A stretch of DNA of 64,000 nucleotides from an uncultured Eubacteriales bacterium (lineage in GTDB: Bacteria > Bacillota > Clostridia > Oscillospirales > Oscillospiraceae): assembly GCA_934572535.1 (NCBI GenBank), contig CAKTLJ010000002.1:1-64000 (forward strand). Reading direction: 5' to 3'. This document shows, piece by piece, positions 52,041-61,575 of this stretch; the stretch's first letter is position 1, and the number at the start of each line of letters is the position of its first letter. The notes under the pieces were generated by a model. That model was not told the DNA's origin. It saw nothing but the letters and a program-made list of their open reading frames with translations, and ran no database searches. The position numbers were made by a program, and so were the translations under genes.

Positions 52041-52082
52041 AGATAGTTCCTCGATCAAATGGTCTTTGGGATGGGATAGGTC

Positions 52083-53291
52083 TCAGCGTTTCTTCTCGTA
52101 ATACTGCTTGAACTTCTTGAAGTGGCCCAGCAGATTTTTCTTCATGCGCAGGGTCCGGGCAAGGGCCTTGTCCTTTTCGTAGAAGAGGGGGGTGACTTCC
52201 CGGCCCTCGTCCATCCGGGCCTTCATCTCCGCGTGGTAGTCGGAGACGATGTAGTCAAAGGCGACCTTCCGGGGGACCACCCGCCACAGGCTGGGGTTGT
52301 CCGCCAGGACGAAGGGCAGGTCCCGGCCCTCGACCCGGTCCTCCACCAGCAGCCTGGCGATGTTGTAGCCCGCGCCGGTGACGTAGTAGTTGCTGCGGCC
52401 CTGCCGGCAGTTGATCTCAAAGGCCTTGAACTTCCCGTCCCGGGGGTCGTACTTGATGTCGAAGTTGGAGAAGCCCACGTAATGCAGGTCCTCCAGAAAG
52501 GCCTTGAAGCGCTGGCACAGCGCCTCGTTGACCTCGGTGAGGATGACCGCGTGGTTGCCGATGCCGTGGGGGGTGTGCTCCTCCAGGAGCACATGGCCCA
52601 GGCACATGAGCTTCACCTTCGCGTTGCGGTCAGAGTAGCAGGTGAGCACCCGCATGTTGCTGTCGTCGCCGGGGATGAAGTCCTGGATGATCATGGTGTC
52701 GGGGTATCCGGCGGCGTAGACCTTGTCCAGGACCTCCTCCAGGTTCTTCCGGTCGGGGCAGGTGAAGACCTTCTCGTTGCCGGGGAAGGGATGCTCCCAG
52801 TAGGCCACGCCGTTGGAGGGCTTGCAGATGTAGGGCGGCTGGAAGGGCAGGTCAAAGTCGTGACCCATCTCCTTCCGGTAGACAAAGGTGCCGGGGTGGT
52901 CGATGCCGTGCTTGTCGCACAGCTCGTAGAACTTTTCCTTGTTGATGAGGGTGTTGATGAGGTCGCCGTCGATGTAGGCGGCCACACAGTTGGCCGGGAA
53001 GGCGTCCTTGTTCTCCGCGGCCAGCTTCACATAGCTGTCGCCGCAGCCGATGACCAGGACGGTCTTGTCGGCAAACGCCCGGGCCACCTCGGCCACGTTC
53101 CGGCGAAAGGTCTCCGCGTCCTCGTTCTGGGGACAGACCCGGTAGTCGATGATGCTGGAGCCATAGGCCGGGCCGGAGGCAAACTTGCCAAAGCAGACCG
53201 ACTTCACGCCGTAGGCCTCGTGAAAGGCCCGGGCTACGCTGTACACGTTGATATCCCCGCCGAAGAGCAGGGGCTGGAAGGTATGTTCCAT
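52083..53291 (-). CDS. ATP-grasp ligase resembling D-aspartate ligase (AslFm type), 402 aa
   Basis: The N terminus FQPLLFGGDINVYSVARAFHEAYGVKS resembles, from memory, the carboxylate-amine ligases that include D-aspartate ligase of Enterococcus faecium, where the gene is also linked to a racemase. ATP-grasp features include PYICKPSNGVAYW (about 151-163), IIQDFIPGDDSNMRV and the metal site in FKAFEINCRQGRSNYY. Such enzymes add D-Asp to the side chain of residue 3 of the muropeptide precursor. The length agrees. AGGAAG lies 10 nt upstream. Other carboxylate-amine ligations remain possible. Confidence 0.75.
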   Translation of the reverse strand: MEHTFQPLLFGGDINVYSVARAFHEAYGVKSVCFGKFASGPAYGSSIIDYRVCPQNEDAETFRRNVAEVARAFADKTVLVIGCGDSYVKLAAENKDAFPANCVAAYIDGDLINTLINKEKFYELCDKHGIDHPGTFVYRKEMGHDFDLPFQPPYICKPSNGVAYWEHPFPGNEKVFTCPDRKNLEEVLDKVYAAGYPDTMIIQDFIPGDDSNMRVLTCYSDRNAKVKLMCLGHVLLEEHTPHGIGNHAVILTEVNEALCQRFKAFLEDLHYVGFSNFDIKYDPRDGKFKAFEINCRQGRSNYYVTGAGYNIARLLVEDRVEGRDLPFVLADNPSLWRVVPRKVAFDYIVSDYHAEMKARMDEGREVTPLFYEKDKALARTLRMKKNLLGHFKKFKQYYEKKR

Positions 53292-53330
53292 AGTTGATGC
53301 GCTTCCTTATGTCAATTTTTTATTTTCCTA

Positions 53331-53367
53331 CCCAGAAAAGCAGGAGCCGAACAGGGGCCCGGCTCCT
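53331..53367 (-). terminator. Terminator after relA
   Basis: AGGAGCCG (53342-53349) pairs with CGGCTCCT (53360-53367). On the minus strand the stem is followed by GCTTTTC, between relA and the ATP-grasp gene. Confidence 0.65.
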
Positions 53368-53417
53368 TTTTGTTTTCCCGAATTTTTCGCGGTTATGCAG
53401 GCCGCCGCGCGCGCCGG

Positions 53418-55652
53418 TCAGCCGCTGACCCGGGCCACCTGATACATGCCGTGGACCTGCTGGAGCTTGTTCATGATGCTCGTCACCTCGCCCTGGGTGC
53501 GGACCTCCACCACCAGGCTGAACTTGGCGTAGCCGTCGGGCAGGGACTGGGCGTTGAAGGACAGGGTGTTGATCTTTGCAGTGGCCAGGACGGTGGCCAC
53601 ATCCAGGGCCAGACCGCTCCGGTCCTTGCCGATCAGCTCAATGGTGGACTTGTAGGTGTTCAGGCTGCCGGGGTCCCAGCTGACCTTGATCCAGCGGTCC
53701 TTCTCGCTCTCCCGGTTCATGCCGCTGATGGCGTTGGGACAGTCGCACCGGTGGACGGACACGCCGTAGCCCCGGGTGATGAAGCCCACGATCTCGTCGC
53801 CGGGAACGGGGGTGCAGCACTTGGCGAACTTCACCATACATTCGGTCATGCCGGAGACGATGACGCCGGAGACCGACTTCTTGCTGTTGCCCGGCTTGGC
53901 CACGCCGGAGTCCACGGTGGCCCGGGCGGCCTGGGCGGCCTGCTCCTGGGCGGCCTTCTCGGCGGCCAGCCGCTCGGCCTGCTGGCGGTCCTGGTGGACC
54001 AGCTCCTCGCGGGCGCGGTTGGCGCACTTCTGCGCGGAGGCGCCGCCGTAGCCGATGGCGGCGTACATCTCCTCCAGGGAGTTGAAGCGGACCTTTTCCA
54101 GGATGTGCGGGAGCATGTCCTCGGCGGTGAGCATCCCGATGGTGATGCCCAGGCGCTTGAGCTCGCCCTCGAACATGCCGCGGCCCTGGGCCACGTTCTC
54201 CTCCCGCTTCTCCCGCTTGAACCACTGGCGGATCTTGGTGTGGGCCTGGTTGCTCTTGGCCAGCTTCATCCAGTCCCGGCTGGGGCCCTTGGCGTTCTTG
54301 GAGGTGATGACCTCCACGATCTCGCCGGATTTCAGCTGGTAGTCAAAGCCCACGATGCGGCCGTTGACCTTGGCCCCGGTCATGGAGTTGCCCACCCCGG
54401 AGTGGATGGCGTAGGCAAAGTCGATGGGGGTGGCCCCGGCGGGCAGGTTGATGACGTCGGCGTTGGGGGTGAAGACGAAGACCTCGTCGGCAAAGAGGTC
54501 CACCTTCAGGGTGCGGATGTATTCCTCCGCGTCGGTGTCCTGCTGGCTCTCCAGCAGGCGGCGGACCCAGGCGAAGGTCTCCTCGGTGCCCAGCTGTTTG
54601 TTGCTCATGCCCTGCTTGTACTTCCAGTGGGCGGCGATGCCGTATTCCGCCATGTGGTGCATCTCCCAGGTGCGGATCTGGACCTCGAAGGGGATGCCCT
54701 CGGTGCCGATGACCGTGGTGTGGAGAGACTGGTACATATTGGGCTTGGGGGTGCCGATATAGTCCTTGAACCGGCCCAGGACGGCCTTGTACATGTCGTG
54801 GATGCAGCCCAGGACGGAGTAGCAGGTGGGGATGTCGTCCACGATGACCCGGAAGGCGTACAGGTCGAAGATCTCGCTGAACGTCTTGTTCTGGGCGTAC
54901 ATCTTGCGGTAGATGGAGTAGATGTGCTTCACCCGGCCGTAGACCGTGGCCTGGATGCCCTCCTTCTCCAGGCGGGCGGTGATCTCGTTCTGGATCTTCT
55001 CCATGAAGGCGGCGTGCGTCTTGGCCTGGTGGTCCAGCTCGTCGTCGATCTCCTTGTAGGCGATGGGGTCCAGGTACTTCAGGGAGAGGTCCTCCATCTC
55101 CCACTTCATGCGCTGCATCCCCAGCCGGTGGGCGATGGGGGCGTAGACCTCCAGGGTCTCCAGGGATTTCTCCCGCCGCTTCCGCTCGGACTGAAACTCC
55201 ATGGTGCGGATGTTGTGGACGCGGTCGCAGATCTTGATGAGCATGACGCGGACGTCCTTGGCCATGGCCATGAGCATCTTGCGCAAGTTCTCCATCTGCT
55301 TTTCCTCGATGGAGGTGTACTTCACCTTGTCCAACTTGGTGACGCCCTCCACCAGGTCGGCCACCGCCGGGGAGAAGCGCTTGGCCACCTCCTCATAGGT
55401 GGCGTTGGTGTCCTCGATGGTGTCGTGGAGCAGGGCGGCCATGATGGAGTCCGCGTCCAGACCCAGCTCGGCCACCAGATGGGCCACCTCCAGGGGGTGG
55501 GTGATGTAGGGGGAGCCGTCCTTGCGCAGCTGGCCTTCGTGGTAGGTCTTGGCATACTGATAGGCGTCCCGGACCCGGGCGCGGTCCTCCTCGCTCATAT
55601 TTTTCAGTTTGTCTTCCAGCTCTTGGAATCGAGCGTCCAATTTGTCCTCCAT
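53418..55652 (-). CDS. relA: Bifunctional (p)ppGpp synthetase/hydrolase RelA/SpoT, 744 aa
   Basis: It makes and degrades the alarmone (p)ppGpp. The HD hydrolase is intact (THPLEVA at 51-57, LLHDTIEDT at 74-82). The synthetase follows with YQSLHTTV and the conserved region before it. The TGS domain (FTPNADVINLPAGATPIDFAY) and C-terminal zinc-finger/ACT region (CCTPVPGDEI; RCDCPNA) are present. An Ala/Gln-rich insertion lies around 565-600. The start at 55652 has AAGGA upstream. It lies 72 nt after recJ, probably in one operon. Confidence 0.97.
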   Translation of the reverse strand: MEDKLDARFQELEDKLKNMSEEDRARVRDAYQYAKTYHEGQLRKDGSPYITHPLEVAHLVAELGLDADSIMAALLHDTIEDTNATYEEVAKRFSPAVADLVEGVTKLDKVKYTSIEEKQMENLRKMLMAMAKDVRVMLIKICDRVHNIRTMEFQSERKRREKSLETLEVYAPIAHRLGMQRMKWEMEDLSLKYLDPIAYKEIDDELDHQAKTHAAFMEKIQNEITARLEKEGIQATVYGRVKHIYSIYRKMYAQNKTFSEIFDLYAFRVIVDDIPTCYSVLGCIHDMYKAVLGRFKDYIGTPKPNMYQSLHTTVIGTEGIPFEVQIRTWEMHHMAEYGIAAHWKYKQGMSNKQLGTEETFAWVRRLLESQQDTDAEEYIRTLKVDLFADEVFVFTPNADVINLPAGATPIDFAYAIHSGVGNSMTGAKVNGRIVGFDYQLKSGEIVEVITSKNAKGPSRDWMKLAKSNQAHTKIRQWFKREKREENVAQGRGMFEGELKRLGITIGMLTAEDMLPHILEKVRFNSLEEMYAAIGYGGASAQKCANRAREELVHQDRQQAERLAAEKAAQEQAAQAARATVDSGVAKPGNSKKSVSGVIVSGMTECMVKFAKCCTPVPGDEIVGFITRGYGVSVHRCDCPNAISGMNRESEKDRWIKVSWDPGSLNTYKSTIELIGKDRSGLALDVATVLATAKINTLSFNAQSLPDGYAKFSLVVEVRTQGEVTSIMNKLQQVHGMYQVARVSG

Positions 55653-55724
55653 ATACCGGCTTCCTTTCACACGGTGGGTTGTTCTCTCGTCATGGATGTC
55701 ATAGGCTCCGCGAAGCGCTGCCCG

Positions 55725-57818
55725 TCAGGCCCGCGCGCCCTTGTGGTCGGTCCAGGCGATGGCTTGCAGCGTTTGGATGATGGGCGCTTCGTAGAGGTTG
55801 ACCTTCCCCTTGCCCCGGCGCTTGCGGAGCTTTACGCGCAGGGACCCGTCGCTCTCCCGGGTGATGTGCAGCAGGTCCAGCTGCTCCATCACGTCCAGGC
55901 AGATCATGGTCCGCAGGGCGGACTCCCACAGGTCGGCCTCGGCGGCCACCTTTCGGGCCAGGCTGGCCGGGGTGTCCACGACCTCGCCGTTGCGGCAGGC
56001 CAGGTAACGCCAGATCCCAGCGAACTCATCCCGCTGGGGGATCATAGACCGGGCCTGGCTGGGGGTGATGGGCTTGCCCTGGCGGAAGGTTTCATACAGG
56101 GCCCACTCCCCCTTCTGCTTGAGGGAGTAGGACGGGCGCAGGTCTACCAGGTGGATCTGCACCGTCCGCGAGCCGCGATACTCGTTGATCTGGGGGTAGA
56201 AGGCCACGTCGGCCTTGTCCCCCACCGACAACCCGGACTTGCTCCGGGTCACCGAGAAGAAGATCATGTCCACGGTCCGGCCGTCCCGGCTGGCCCGCAT
56301 CTTCAGGTGGCGGCCGCCGCCCACGTCGGCCATGCAGGTCACCGTCACCCCGGACAGGGAGAAGACGGGCTTGGGGTTTCCGGCCCCGTAGGGCTCCAGC
56401 ATGGACAGGGCTTCCACCTGCTCCACGGTGAGGATGCTGGTGTCCTCGATCTCCCCGTCGATCTGTAGGGTGGAGACCATCCGCTCGCCGCCGGTGCCCT
56501 CCCGGACGATCGCTTCCATCCGGGCGCGGAACGGGTCGATGTTCTCCTCCCGGATGGTAAAGCCCGCGGCCAGGGCGTGGCCGCCGTAGCCCTCCAGAAG
56601 GTCCGCGCACTGCTCCAGGGCGCAGAAGAGGTTAAAGCCGCCATAGGACCGGCAGGAGCCCTTGCCCCTGCCGTCCTCCTGGAGGCAGATCATAAACACG
56701 GGGCAGGCAAACTGCTCGCTCAGGCGGGAGGCCACGATGCCCACCACCCCCTGGTGCCAGGTCTTGTCGGCCAGGACCAGGCAGTCGTACTGCTTCTTCT
56801 CCCCCACCCGGCGGATGCACTGGTTGAAGATATCCAGCTCCACCGCCTGTCTCTGGCGGTTGAGCTCGCACAGCTCGTGGGCCAGAAGCTCGGCCCGGGC
56901 CGGGTCCTCCGTGAGGATGAGCTCGGCGGCCATGGTGGCCCGGCCCATGCGCCCGGCGGCGTTGATGCGGGGGGAGAGGCAGTAGCCCACGGTGGTGGAG
57001 TTGATGGACCGGTTCAGGGTCCCCGCCTCCAGCATGAGGGCGTACAGCCCCTTCCGGCGGGTCTTTTTCAGGTGGTTCAGGCCCACCCGGACGATGGTGC
57101 GGTTCTCCCCCAGCAGCTTCATCACGTCGGCCACGGTGCCCACGGCCGCCAGGTCGGCGTACTCATAGAAGAGGGCGCGGTAGTTCTCCTCGCCGCCCAG
57201 GGCCATGACGACCTTCAAGGCCACGCCGACCCCGGCCAGGTCCTTGAAGGGATAGGCGCAGTCCTTCCGGTGGGGGTCCACCACGGCCACGGCGTCGGGG
57301 ATCTCCTCCTTGCACTCGTGGTGATCGGTCACGATCATGTCCAGCCCCAGCGACCGGGCGTACTTCACTTCCTCCACGGCGGTGATGCCGCAGTCCACGG
57401 TGATGATCAGCTTGACTCCCTTCTGGGCCAGCCGCTCCACCGCCTGGCGGTTCACGCCGTAGCCCTCGTCCAGGCGGTTGGGGATGTAATAGGTCACGCT
57501 GCCCCCCCGGCTGCGGAGGTAATGGGTCAGCAGACAGGTGGAGGTGATGCCGTCCACGTCGTAGTCGCCATAGATGGCGATGGTCTCTCCCTGGTCCAAA
57601 GCCCGTTGGACGCGGGCCACGGCCCGGTCCATATCCTTCATCAGGAAGGGGTCCTGGAGCTGGCGCTCGCTGCTGGAGAGAAGGTCGTTGGCCTCCTCCA
57701 CGCTGTCCAGCCCCCGGGCGCAAAGGGTGGTCGCCACCAGGGCTGGGACCCCTCGCTCCCGCATGGCTTTATAAGGTCCTTCGGGCCTGTTTGCGATGTT
57801 CCACTGCTGATATTTCAT
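55725..57818 (-). CDS. recJ: Single-stranded-DNA-specific exonuclease RecJ, 697 aa
   Basis: The 5'-3' exonuclease acts in recombination and mismatch repair. Metal-binding motifs are GDYDVDG (84-90), VDCGIT and TDHHE (164-168); the DHHA1 part has GGHALAAGF. An OB fold follows, and a C-terminal extension of about 150 residues is typical of Firmicute RecJ. GAGG lies upstream of the ATG. The recJ-relA order is common in Clostridia. Confidence 0.97.
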   Translation of the reverse strand: MKYQQWNIANRPEGPYKAMRERGVPALVATTLCARGLDSVEEANDLLSSSERQLQDPFLMKDMDRAVARVQRALDQGETIAIYGDYDVDGITSTCLLTHYLRSRGGSVTYYIPNRLDEGYGVNRQAVERLAQKGVKLIITVDCGITAVEEVKYARSLGLDMIVTDHHECKEEIPDAVAVVDPHRKDCAYPFKDLAGVGVALKVVMALGGEENYRALFYEYADLAAVGTVADVMKLLGENRTIVRVGLNHLKKTRRKGLYALMLEAGTLNRSINSTTVGYCLSPRINAAGRMGRATMAAELILTEDPARAELLAHELCELNRQRQAVELDIFNQCIRRVGEKKQYDCLVLADKTWHQGVVGIVASRLSEQFACPVFMICLQEDGRGKGSCRSYGGFNLFCALEQCADLLEGYGGHALAAGFTIREENIDPFRARMEAIVREGTGGERMVSTLQIDGEIEDTSILTVEQVEALSMLEPYGAGNPKPVFSLSGVTVTCMADVGGGRHLKMRASRDGRTVDMIFFSVTRSKSGLSVGDKADVAFYPQINEYRGSRTVQIHLVDLRPSYSLKQKGEWALYETFRQGKPITPSQARSMIPQRDEFAGIWRYLACRNGEVVDTPASLARKVAAEADLWESALRTMICLDVMEQLDLLHITRESDGSLRVKLRKRRGKGKVNLYEAPIIQTLQAIAWTDHKGARA

Positions 57819-57921
57819 GGTTCGGCCTCAGTTCGAGAAAATTTCTGCCATCGAAACCCTTCGCCCTCTACCGGGGGCGGAAGGAAAAATACAAACAGAT
57901 ATACAACTTATAGAATACCAT

Positions 57922-57957
57922 AAAACCGTCCGTATCTCAAGAGATTCGGACGGTTTT
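57922..57957 (-). terminator. Terminator after the LTA-synthase-like gene
   Basis: AAAACCGTCCG (57922-57932) pairs perfectly with CGGACGGTTTT (57947-57957), with an inner ATCTC/GAGAT extension. It lies between the sulfatase-type gene and recJ. Confidence 0.88.
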
Positions 57958-58014
57958 TAAAAATTTTCATGGTCAAAAACGGGGCTGTTCTCCCCCTGCG
58001 GGGGGCGTCGCTTC

Positions 58015-59793
58015 TCACTGCAAAGCCCTGCTTCTGTCGTAAATGGACACATCCTGGAACTGGCGGATCAGGTCCTTGGCCCGCTGGGACGGCTCGGTGG
58101 TGTAGACCCCGTTCTCCTTCACCCAACCGGTGGTGTGCATGACGGGCAGGGCCTCGGCCACCTCCCGCTGGGCCTGCATGTAGGCGGAGCCCTCCCAGCC
58201 GCACAGGGTAAACAGCTCGTTCATCAGGAAGCAGGGGGACAGGTCCGGCCCCTGCCCCACGAAGGCGCAGCCCAGGGTCTCCTTGGCGGCCTGGTTGCCC
58301 CAGATGGCGTACCAGGTGGCGTAGTAGTTCAAAAAGCCCTCCTCGGTGGTCAGGTCCATGTTGATGCCCAGCTCCTCATAGATGGAGCCGCTGTTGCCCA
58401 TCCAGGGCATGTGGTCCCCGTAGAGAAGCAGGACCACCGGCTCCTCCAGGCGATCCAGGTAGTCGGTCAGGTGGGCCAGGTAGGCGCTGGTGTCCTGGAT
58501 CGAGTAGAAGTAGTTGTTCAGCGCGTTGTCGATGTGGGCCGGATAGTCCCCGGTGCAGTAGTCGTTGCCCCAGTAGGTAAACTCCGTCTGGTAGGGGCCG
58601 TGCCCCTGGTAGGTCACGTTGAAGGAGAAGAGCGGCGCCTCGCTGGAGGCAAAGTGCTCCCCGATGCGCTTTTCCAGGTCGGGGAAGAAGACGTTGTCAT
58701 AGGCCACGTCCTTGTCGGAGGCCGGGTCGGCGGCGTAGTAGTTCTCCATGAAGAGGTAGTTGTCCAGGCCCAGGTTGGGGTTCACCGTCACCCGGTCGTA
58801 GAACCACTCGTGGCTGGGGTGGCCGCCGCCGGTGACGTAGCCCTGGTCCTTCATGTACCAGGCCACGGAGTTGGTCTTGTGGGAGAAGTCCTCGTGGTAG
58901 TTCCCCCCGGTCAGAACGGCCCACTCGCTCTCGGTGGTGCCCCCGGCGAAGATGTCGGTCACCAGGGTGCCGGAGTAGCTCTTCGCCAAAAGCTGGTGGA
59001 AGTCCCGGTACACGCTGGGGCTGAGGCCCTGGATGCCGAAGGAGGAAAAGTCCGCGAAGGCCTCCAGCTGGATGGTCACGACGGAGACCCTTTTGTCCAC
59101 AGGGATCGCCCCATCGGTGTACTGGCCCAGGGTCTGCACGGCGTTTTGCTCGCTGTAGCCGTTCCGATAGCCCACATAATCCCCATAGCTGTGGAAAAAC
59201 GGGTAGACCATGCCGCAGGAGACGTAGGCATTCGTCTGTCTCATGCTGTACTCCCCGGCCATGTGTCTGTACAGGTCGTCGTCGGGATAGACGTCGTAGA
59301 AGCAGATCAGCCCGGCCAGGCCCACCGCCGTCAGGGACAGCAGCCGGACCTCCGGCCCGGGGCGGCCCTTGCCAAAGCGGAAGAGAAGGGCCGACAGGAC
59401 GAAGATGACCGCCAGAAAGAGGTACATGAGGGGGGTGAACCGGACCTCGTACTGCCCGGCCATCTGGGAGGCCTCCTGCAAGAGGTGCAGGTCCTTCCAG
59501 GTCAGGGGCGCGCCCCGGAAGAGGAGCTTGAAGTAGTTGCCGCCGCTGAGAAGAAAGACGAGCGCCCCGGTGAGCAGACTGGCCAGCCAGGCCTGCCCGG
59601 TGGCCAGCCACAGAAAGCCCAGGACCAGCAGCACCGGCAGGGTGTTCAGGCAGAGCAGCAGGGGGTCGCCTCCCCAGCTGACGCCCTTCAGGCCGGATAG
59701 GCCCAGGGACAGAAGGCTGTAGAGCAGGCCGGTGACCAGCAGCAGGGCCAGGGTCAGCCAAGCGGAGCGTTTCGGTTTCAGGAAGGCTTGCAT
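58015..59793 (-). CDS. LTA synthase family protein (membrane sulfatase/phosphoglycerol transferase), 592 aa
   Basis: Five hydrophobic segments (about 12-33, 47-66, 68-86, 121-140, 150-168) precede an extracytoplasmic sulfatase domain. The metal-binding Glu is in QLEAF (242-246) and the nucleophile Thr is in AGGTTESEW (283-291). HPSHEWFYDR and YGDHMPWMG supply the other metal ligands. This is the LtaS/MdoB-like fold; it may polymerise glycerol phosphate or modify glycans. The start at 59793 has AAGGAGG 7 nt upstream. It is monocistronic. Confidence 0.92.
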   Translation of the reverse strand: MQAFLKPKRSAWLTLALLLVTGLLYSLLSLGLSGLKGVSWGGDPLLLCLNTLPVLLVLGFLWLATGQAWLASLLTGALVFLLSGGNYFKLLFRGAPLTWKDLHLLQEASQMAGQYEVRFTPLMYLFLAVIFVLSALLFRFGKGRPGPEVRLLSLTAVGLAGLICFYDVYPDDDLYRHMAGEYSMRQTNAYVSCGMVYPFFHSYGDYVGYRNGYSEQNAVQTLGQYTDGAIPVDKRVSVVTIQLEAFADFSSFGIQGLSPSVYRDFHQLLAKSYSGTLVTDIFAGGTTESEWAVLTGGNYHEDFSHKTNSVAWYMKDQGYVTGGGHPSHEWFYDRVTVNPNLGLDNYLFMENYYAADPASDKDVAYDNVFFPDLEKRIGEHFASSEAPLFSFNVTYQGHGPYQTEFTYWGNDYCTGDYPAHIDNALNNYFYSIQDTSAYLAHLTDYLDRLEEPVVLLLYGDHMPWMGNSGSIYEELGINMDLTTEEGFLNYYATWYAIWGNQAAKETLGCAFVGQGPDLSPCFLMNELFTLCGWEGSAYMQAQREVAEALPVMHTTGWVKENGVYTTEPSQRAKDLIRQFQDVSIYDRSRALQ

Positions 59794-59811
59794 GGGGGTT
59801 CCTCCTTGGGA

Positions 59812-59838
59812 AAAGGGCACGGAGATCCCGTGCCCTTT
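59812..59838 (-). terminator. Terminator of glyS
   Basis: AAAGGGCACGG (59812-59822) pairs perfectly with CCGTGCCCTTT (59828-59838). A short TTTTCCC tract follows on the minus strand. Confidence 0.7.
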
Positions 59839-59908
59839 GGGTTTGTCGCTAAAAATTTTAGAGCAAACGACGTGCGGTCGTCAAGCTCATTTCCCTGGAA
59901 AAGGGACC

Positions 59909-61342
59909 TCAAAAATCCATCTTCTCCATCAGGTAGTCCTTCAGCTCGGCGATGGGCATACGGACCTGCTCCATGGTATCGCGGTCACGGACGGTGACGC
60001 AGCCGTCCCCGGCGGTCTCGCCGTCGCCCACGGTCTCGAAGTCCACGGTGATGCAGTAGGGGGTGCCGACCTCGTCCTGACGGCGGTAGCGCTTGCCGAT
60101 GGAACCGGCCTCGTCGTAGTCCACCATGAAGTACTTGCTCAGCTGCTGCTGGATCTCCAGGGCGGGCTCAGCCAGCTTCTTGGACAGGGGCAGGACGGCG
60201 CACTTGAAGGGAGCCAGCGCGGGGTGCAGGCGCAGGACGGTGCGGACGTCGTCGTTGCCCTTCTTGTCCTGGCCCACCACTTCCTCGTCGTAGGCGTCCA
60301 CCAGGAAGGCCAGGGTCACGCGGTCCGCGCCCAGGGAGGGCTCGATGACGTAGGGGATGTAGTGCTCGTTGGCCTCCTGGTCGAAGTAGGTCTGGTCCTT
60401 GCCGGAGGTGTTCTGGTGGGCGGTCAGGTCGTAGTTGGTGCGGGAGGCCACGCCCCACAGCTCGCCCCAGCCGAAGGGGAAGAGGAACTCGAAGTCGGTG
60501 GTGGCGTTGGAATAGTGGCTCAGCTCCTCGGGCTCGTGATCGCGCAGGCGCAGGTTCTCGTCGTTCATGCCCAGGTCCTTCAGCCAGTTGTGGCAGTATT
60601 CCTTCCAGTAGCTGAACCATTCCAGCTCGGTGCCGGGCTTGCAGAAGAACTCCAGCTCCATCTGCTCGAACTCACGGGTGCGGAAGGTGAAGTTGCCGGG
60701 GGTGATCTCGTTGCGGAAGGACTTGCCCACCTGGCAGACGCCGAAGGGCAGCTTCTTCCGGGTGGTGCGCTGGACGTTCTGGAAGTTGACGAAGATGCCC
60801 TGCGCGGTCTCAGGCCGCAGGTACACGGTGTTCTTCGCGTCCTCGGTGACGCCCTGGAAGGTCTTGAACATCAGGTTGAACTGACGGATATCGGTCCAGT
60901 TGTGCTTGCCGCAGGAGGGGCAGCCGATGTTGTGCTCCTCCACGAAGGTCTTCATCTCCGCCTGGCTCAGCGCGTCCACGGACTTGCCCAGGTCGAAGTT
61001 GTTCTCCTCGCACCAGGCCTCGATGACCTTGTCCGCGCGGAAGCGCTCCTTGCACTCCTTGCAGTCCATGAGGGGGTCGGAGAAACCGCCCACGTGGCCG
61101 GAGGCCACCCAAACCTGGGGGTTCATCAGGATGGCCGCATCCAGACCCACGTTGTAGGGGTTCTCCTGGACGAACTTCTTCCACCAGGCCTTCTTCACGT
61201 TGTTCTTCAGCTCCACACCCAGGGGGCCGTAGTCCCAGGTGTTGGCCAGACCGCCGTAGATCTCACTGCCGGAGAACACGAAGCCGCGGCCCTTGCACAG
61301 CGCGACGATTTTTTCCATGGTCTTTTGAGAATTGGAAAGCAT
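59909..61342 (-). CDS. glyS: Glycyl-tRNA synthetase, alpha2 type, 477 aa
   Basis: The class II synthetase charges tRNA-Gly as a homodimer. The start region [20 protein letters not shown] is characteristic; motif 2 is [20 protein letters not shown], motif 3 is [13 protein letters not shown] zinc-type CKECKERF and CPSCGKHNW are present. The C-terminal anticodon-binding domain is complete. GGAGG precedes the ATG. No T-box motif is visible in the 110-nt leader, which carries only a short CGCCGG/CCGGCG hairpin. Confidence 0.97.
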   Translation of the reverse strand: MLSNSQKTMEKIVALCKGRGFVFSGSEIYGGLANTWDYGPLGVELKNNVKKAWWKKFVQENPYNVGLDAAILMNPQVWVASGHVGGFSDPLMDCKECKERFRADKVIEAWCEENNFDLGKSVDALSQAEMKTFVEEHNIGCPSCGKHNWTDIRQFNLMFKTFQGVTEDAKNTVYLRPETAQGIFVNFQNVQRTTRKKLPFGVCQVGKSFRNEITPGNFTFRTREFEQMELEFFCKPGTELEWFSYWKEYCHNWLKDLGMNDENLRLRDHEPEELSHYSNATTDFEFLFPFGWGELWGVASRTNYDLTAHQNTSGKDQTYFDQEANEHYIPYVIEPSLGADRVTLAFLVDAYDEEVVGQDKKGNDDVRTVLRLHPALAPFKCAVLPLSKKLAEPALEIQQQLSKYFMVDYDEAGSIGKRYRRQDEVGTPYCITVDFETVGDGETAGDGCVTVRDRDTMEQVRMPIAELKDYLMEKMDF

Positions 61343-61449
61343 AATTTTAACTCCTCCCTCGCCGGTGGTTTCCGGCGATCATGATATTTGGTCGTATAGG
61401 AAGCGCCCCGTTTTCGCTCTCTTGGGCGACACACAGCCATAATAGTACA

Positions 61450-61477
61450 ATTATATCCGAAAACCAAACGGTGTCAA
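61450..61477 (-). promoter_or_regulatory. Strong promoter of glyS
   Basis: On the minus strand consensus TTGACA (61472-61477) and TATAAT (61450-61455) are 16 nt apart. Confidence 0.85.
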
Positions 61478-61541
61478 GGGATGAAAACTTTCCTAATAGG
61501 GGTATAAGAGACTGCTTTGGCCCTTTCGCCAGGGAAGGAGA

Positions 61542-61571
61542 AAGCAGGCGGTCCGAAGAGACCGCCTGCTT
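61542..61571 (-). terminator. Terminator of htrA
   Basis: AAGCAGGCGGTC (61542-61553) pairs perfectly with GACCGCCTGCTT (61560-61571) over a 6-nt loop, just after the htrA stop. Confidence 0.75.
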
Positions 61572-61575
61572 CCGA

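Noticed and set aside
53370..56468. 1032-codon open frame on the plus strand
   Set aside because: It lies opposite relA and recJ. The translation is a Gly/Val/Leu/His/Asp-rich low-complexity sequence typical of antisense frames in high-GC DNA.
61343..61450. T-box riboswitch before glyS (and similarly before proS and metG)
   Set aside because: None of these leaders contains the T-box core (UGGNACCGCG type) or a specifier stem arrangement.
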